Assembly: GCA_963780815.1 (NCBI GenBank)
Contig: CAWADG010000004.1
Coordinates: forward strand, 496,001 to 560,000
Direction of reading: 5' to 3'
Length of the DNA stretch: 64,000 bases
Source of the DNA: VRUE01 sp963780815
GTDB taxonomy: Bacteria > Actinomycetota > Thermoleophilia > Solirubrobacterales > 70-9
In this document: positions 61,255 through 64,000 of the stretch, in pieces
How the letters are laid out: the number at the start of each line of letters is the position of its first letter
Position numbering within the stretch: the first letter of the stretch is position 1
The notes under the pieces: generated by a model
Told to the model about the DNA's origin: nothing
The model's input: the letters and a program-made list of their open reading frames with translations, nothing else
Databases searched by the model: none
Position numbers and translations under genes: made by a program

Positions 61255-63733
61255 CGCTGGACCTCCTGGCGCTGGTGGAATGCCGTTTCGTGCGGTGGCG
61301 TTTCACGCATTTCCCGTGGCGGCGAACGAGCCCACGCTTGCAGGCTTTGGGTTTCGGCGGCGGCGGCTGGCTGGTCTGGGCGCTGGTCGTGAAGGTCTGA
61401 TCGGTGCCGGTTTCGGTACCGATCGCATTGCTCGCAACCGCCCGGAAGTGGTAGGTGGCTTGGGGGGCGAGCCCGCTCACTTCGACGGCTGCGGGCACCG
61501 CTTCGGCGCCGCCCCCGATCGATGTGCTCGAAGTGGACCCTCCGTAGGCGGTGTTTGCGCCATATTCGAAGTGAACCGACGTCGGGCTGAGACTGGGCTG
61601 AACGAGGGCGGTGAGCTTGGCGCCCGTTCCGCTAACTCCGGCTGCCGCCTCTGAGATTATCTTCGGCACGTCCAACGTGGTGAAGGTCTGGTCCGGCCCA
61701 TAGCTGATTCCGCCGTAGTTGATCGCGAGCGCCCTGTAGTGGTAGAGCTGGCCGGGAGCCAATTCGGACAGGTCGATCTGGACCGGATGGACCTCGGCGT
61801 CCGCAGGCAATAGGTCTTCGCCGAGGGTCTGCTGCCCGTAGGCCGATGTTTCGCCATATTCGAAGCCATAGATCGCCTCGCCGAAATTCGGCTTGACGCC
61901 CGCCCTCAGCTGGGCGTCGGTGGAGGTGACGCCGCTCGCGGAGGTGCCGCTGATGACCGGCGGTTCTGGCGGAATCGTCCTGAAGCTGTGCTTGGCGCCG
62001 TAGCTCGTGCCGAGGCTGTTCGTGGCGACGAGACGGTAGTAGTAGATCGTGTAGTCCTCGAGGCCTTCCAGGTCTTCGGAAATCGGCGTCTGCCCCGGCG
62101 CCGACCCGCCGCTCGTGACCGGCGTGGTTTCACCGGTTTCCGCGAGTTTTTCGTTTCGGCCCCATTCGAAGTAGTAGCTCGTTTCCAGACCGTCGGGATC
62201 GAAGGAGCCATGCAGCGTCACGCTCGCCGGCCCGATTTCGGTGGCTTCGCCCGTTTCGGTCGCGATGACCGCATGCGGGGTGAACGTTCGGTCAACGCCG
62301 TGCGCGGTGTCGACGGTGTTCTTGGTCGTGAGCCTGTAGTGATAGATCGCCTCCTGGAGCAGGCCCGAAAGGTCAACCGTCACGCCCGTCGAGCTGTTAA
62401 TCGGCGCCCCGGGTTCGCAGGGGGTCTGGTGTTCGTAAGCTTTGCTCAGTCCCCATTCGAAGACGCATTCGCTCACCGGACCGCCTTCCTGGGAGTCGGG
62501 TGCGGTATGACCGTTCAGGGTCGCCGTCGTATGGCGAACTTCTGTGGCCGGTTCAGTGAGGGTTTCCGGCACCCGGCGTGGTTTGAACACGGCGATCTTG
62601 GACACGAAGCCGCCGAGGGCGAACACGTTGTTGTCGGACGGGTCCACGACCATCGACGCAATTCCGCAGTTGAATTCTGACCATTTGAAGGTGGGCCCGA
62701 TAGGTTGCGGTTCGACTTGATTGCTGTCGTATTCCTGCGATTCGTAGGGGCAATCGCCCTGACTTGGCGCAACATTCGCAATGAACAGGTGCCCGTTCGC
62801 TTCATTGAAGGCAAGTGGGCCACCGCGACTCGGCATGATCAGTCGAGAGGCAGAGCCGTTCGCGACAAACCTGTACAGGCCGCAGCAGTTGCCTTCGTAC
62901 CACGAGTGCAAATCGACTGAACCGGCATCCGGGGCGACCGCCATGTTGAACGAGGGTCCAGGTTCAGGATTCCCCCCGGCCCAGGAGGGGTACCAAACCA
63001 CTTCCCATTCTGAGCCGCCGACGTAGGCATTGTTCGGCTGGTTCGAGAACCGCATCATCCGGTCGTTGTCCGCGATCCAGACGAACCCTTCGCTGTCCAC
63101 TGCGAGGTTGTCACCGCCCAACGCATTGAAGGCGCCGCCGGGGGATTCGTCGCCGTTGATGTTCCCCAGCCACTGCCCGGTCGGGCTGAACTTCAGAATT
63201 TCGTTACGGCCTTCCCCGCACCAGCAGCTTGGGTCCTCCACGTAGACGCGGCCGTGATTCGGCCCGTCGGAGTTGTCGACCGCAATCGACGACGGGTTGC
63301 CGAACTGACCGGGGGCGACGCCGGCGAGCCCGGCCTGGCACGGTTCGGGGGCCGAGCAGACCTGGAGTTCATCCGCCCCGTTCTTGACCCCGTAGCCCCA
63401 CATCAGCAGGAAGTTGCCGTTTTCGTCGAATTTCTGAACCCGGTGGTTGCCGGAGTCAGCCATGTAGATGTCGCCCGTCGATTGATCCTGGGCGATGTCC
63501 CAGCCCGAATAGTTGAAGCTGAACTGTCCCGCCCCAGATCCTTCCCCACCCCAGCTGTACGAGTAGATGTGCCCGTCGAGGACCGCCATCGCCGGGGTGG
63601 CGGAGAGGGCGAGCCCGAGGGCGAGGGCGAGGAGGAACGCGGCAGGGAGGCTGCGCAGGATCCGTCGGGCGGGGACCGTATCTCGGGGGACGCGAGCCAG
63701 GCTCGTTGCCACCGAAGCCTTCACTGAAGTCAC
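61247..63733 (-). CDS. Secreted NHL-repeat and FN3-repeat protein, first gene of the operon
   Basis: 828 residues. Signal peptide LPAAFLLALALGLALSATPA. Residues ~55-390 carry NHL-like blades (GWDIAQDQSTGDIYMADSGN, HRVQKFDENGNFLLMWGYG, DNLAVDSEGFVWIADNDRMM). Four FN3-like domains follow (~395-790), each ending with Y-H-Y-R/Y-H-F-R (YHYRLTTKNTVDTAHGVDRT, YYYRLVATNSLGTSYGAKHS, YHYRALAINYGGISYGPDQT, YHFRAVASNAIGTETGTDQT). The basic two-Cys tail is CKRGLVRRHGKCVKRHRTKR. The TolB propeller of the other A-type proteins is absent. It heads an unbroken 16.6-kb gene series. Confidence 0.85.
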   Translation of the reverse strand: MTSVKASVATSLARVPRDTVPARRILRSLPAAFLLALALGLALSATPAMAVLDGHIYSYSWGGEGSGAGQFSFNYSGWDIAQDQSTGDIYMADSGNHRVQKFDENGNFLLMWGYGVKNGADELQVCSAPEPCQAGLAGVAPGQFGNPSSIAVDNSDGPNHGRVYVEDPSCWCGEGRNEILKFSPTGQWLGNINGDESPGGAFNALGGDNLAVDSEGFVWIADNDRMMRFSNQPNNAYVGGSEWEVVWYPSWAGGNPEPGPSFNMAVAPDAGSVDLHSWYEGNCCGLYRFVANGSASRLIMPSRGGPLAFNEANGHLFIANVAPSQGDCPYESQEYDSNQVEPQPIGPTFKWSEFNCGIASMVVDPSDNNVFALGGFVSKIAVFKPRRVPETLTEPATEVRHTTATLNGHTAPDSQEGGPVSECVFEWGLSKAYEHQTPCEPGAPINSSTGVTVDLSGLLQEAIYHYRLTTKNTVDTAHGVDRTFTPHAVIATETGEATEIGPASVTLHGSFDPDGLETSYYFEWGRNEKLAETGETTPVTSGGSAPGQTPISEDLEGLEDYTIYYYRLVATNSLGTSYGAKHSFRTIPPEPPVISGTSASGVTSTDAQLRAGVKPNFGEAIYGFEYGETSAYGQQTLGEDLLPADAEVHPVQIDLSELAPGQLYHYRALAINYGGISYGPDQTFTTLDVPKIISEAAAGVSGTGAKLTALVQPSLSPTSVHFEYGANTAYGGSTSSTSIGGGAEAVPAAVEVSGLAPQATYHFRAVASNAIGTETGTDQTFTTSAQTSQPPPPKPKACKRGLVRRHGKCVKRHRTKRHSTSARRSSGE

Positions 63734-63897
63734 TGCCGGTGCTCTCCTCTCCGCGCTTGAGGCTCAATCCGCCGCGCCGCCGAGTCCCGCTCGACTTGGA
63801 GCCCCTGTTCCCTGCCCGCCTCCCCGGCGAGCGCGGGTAGCGTAGAGGATGGCGTCTCCAAATGCAAGCCGCCTGTGATCCGGAGGGGGCGCGCGTC

Positions 63898-64000
63898 CTA
63901 CTGGGAGCGCTGGCGCGCCACCTTCACCGCCTCCTCCCGTCCCAGGTAGGGAGTGAAGAAGAGCTCGAGCAGATCAGGGAGAAGATCGGTCAGCCTCTCC
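63898..64000 (-). CDS. C-terminal end of an unidentified protein (runs off the right edge)
   Basis: The last 33 codons read RLTDLLPDLLELFFTPYLGR, EEAVKVARQRSQ and a TAG stop at 63900-63898. It is helical and amphipathic and could be the end of a TetR-type regulator, but too little is present to tell. The 165 bp between it and the start of the secreted-protein operon (63734-63897) must include that operon's promoter if it is not read from this gene. Confidence 0.4.
   Translation of the reverse strand, partial: ERLTDLLPDLLELFFTPYLGREEAVKVARQRSQ

Overview
The window looks like a chromosomal segment of a high-GC actinobacterium of the class Thermoleophilia (Solirubrobacter/Conexibacter-like). 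The grounds are the GC-rich coding with frequent GTG starts, the many exported proteins that begin with an R-x-LTYANV-x-ATLALF signal module followed by LPKNSVG and QLKKNSV repeats, and the giant secreted proteins carrying the C-P-N ... CRAYELVS signature. The lineage is inferred from these hallmarks, not from a search.

Region 1 (1-10.96 kb) is housekeeping. It holds the 5' end of alaS, a sigma factor fused to a zinc finger, a membrane segment and a long tail, a small secreted protein, an IscU-MnmA fusion (tRNA 2-thiouridylase) overlapping an AbiEi/DUF559-like gene, and a leftward cluster (formimidoyltransferase, membrane protein, metallo-beta-lactamase-fold hydrolase, hisS, aspS, small DUF2007-like protein). 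A DUF805 membrane protein closes it.

Region 2 (11.0-36.3 kb) is an accessory array anchored on an intact tRNA-Met(CAU) gene at 11000-11073. The 3' part of that tRNA recurs nine more times in the same orientation, four copies essentially exact and the rest altered or partial, and a tenth copy derives from a different CAU tRNA. These look like att scars of successive site-specific integrations. Between the scars sit short segments with one to four cargo genes: secreted Ig/beta-propeller/PKD/Kelch proteins, a GH26-like glycosidase, a duplicated methyltransferase, a quinone reductase, a cupin protein, a ketopantoate-reductase-like protein, a sugar-epimerase-like SDR, and DUF202. Pairs of GTGGCAAC or GTGTCAGC direct repeats, one helical turn apart, flank most scars and resemble integrase arm sites. 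No intact integrase is present, only a truncated frameshifted fragment at 20222-20479. An IS21-family element (22333-24516) has inserted into one arm region.

Region 3 (36.5-47.1 kb) is rich in small exported proteins of the LTYANV family, with an acyltransferase, a SprT-like metalloprotease, a PASTA/IPT protein, Ig-like secreted proteins, a frameshifted RTX-like gene and a TetR regulator.

Region 4 (47.1-63.7 kb) is one uninterrupted leftward operon of very large secreted proteins whose stops and starts overlap or nearly touch. It contains a leading NHL/FN3 protein, then twice the pair 'NHL-FN3-TolB propeller protein followed by a ~910-residue partner'. The first pair's propeller gene carries a one-base frameshift. 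The repeated pair architecture suggests a lineage-specific surface or extracellular assembly of unknown function. A partial gene enters from the right edge.
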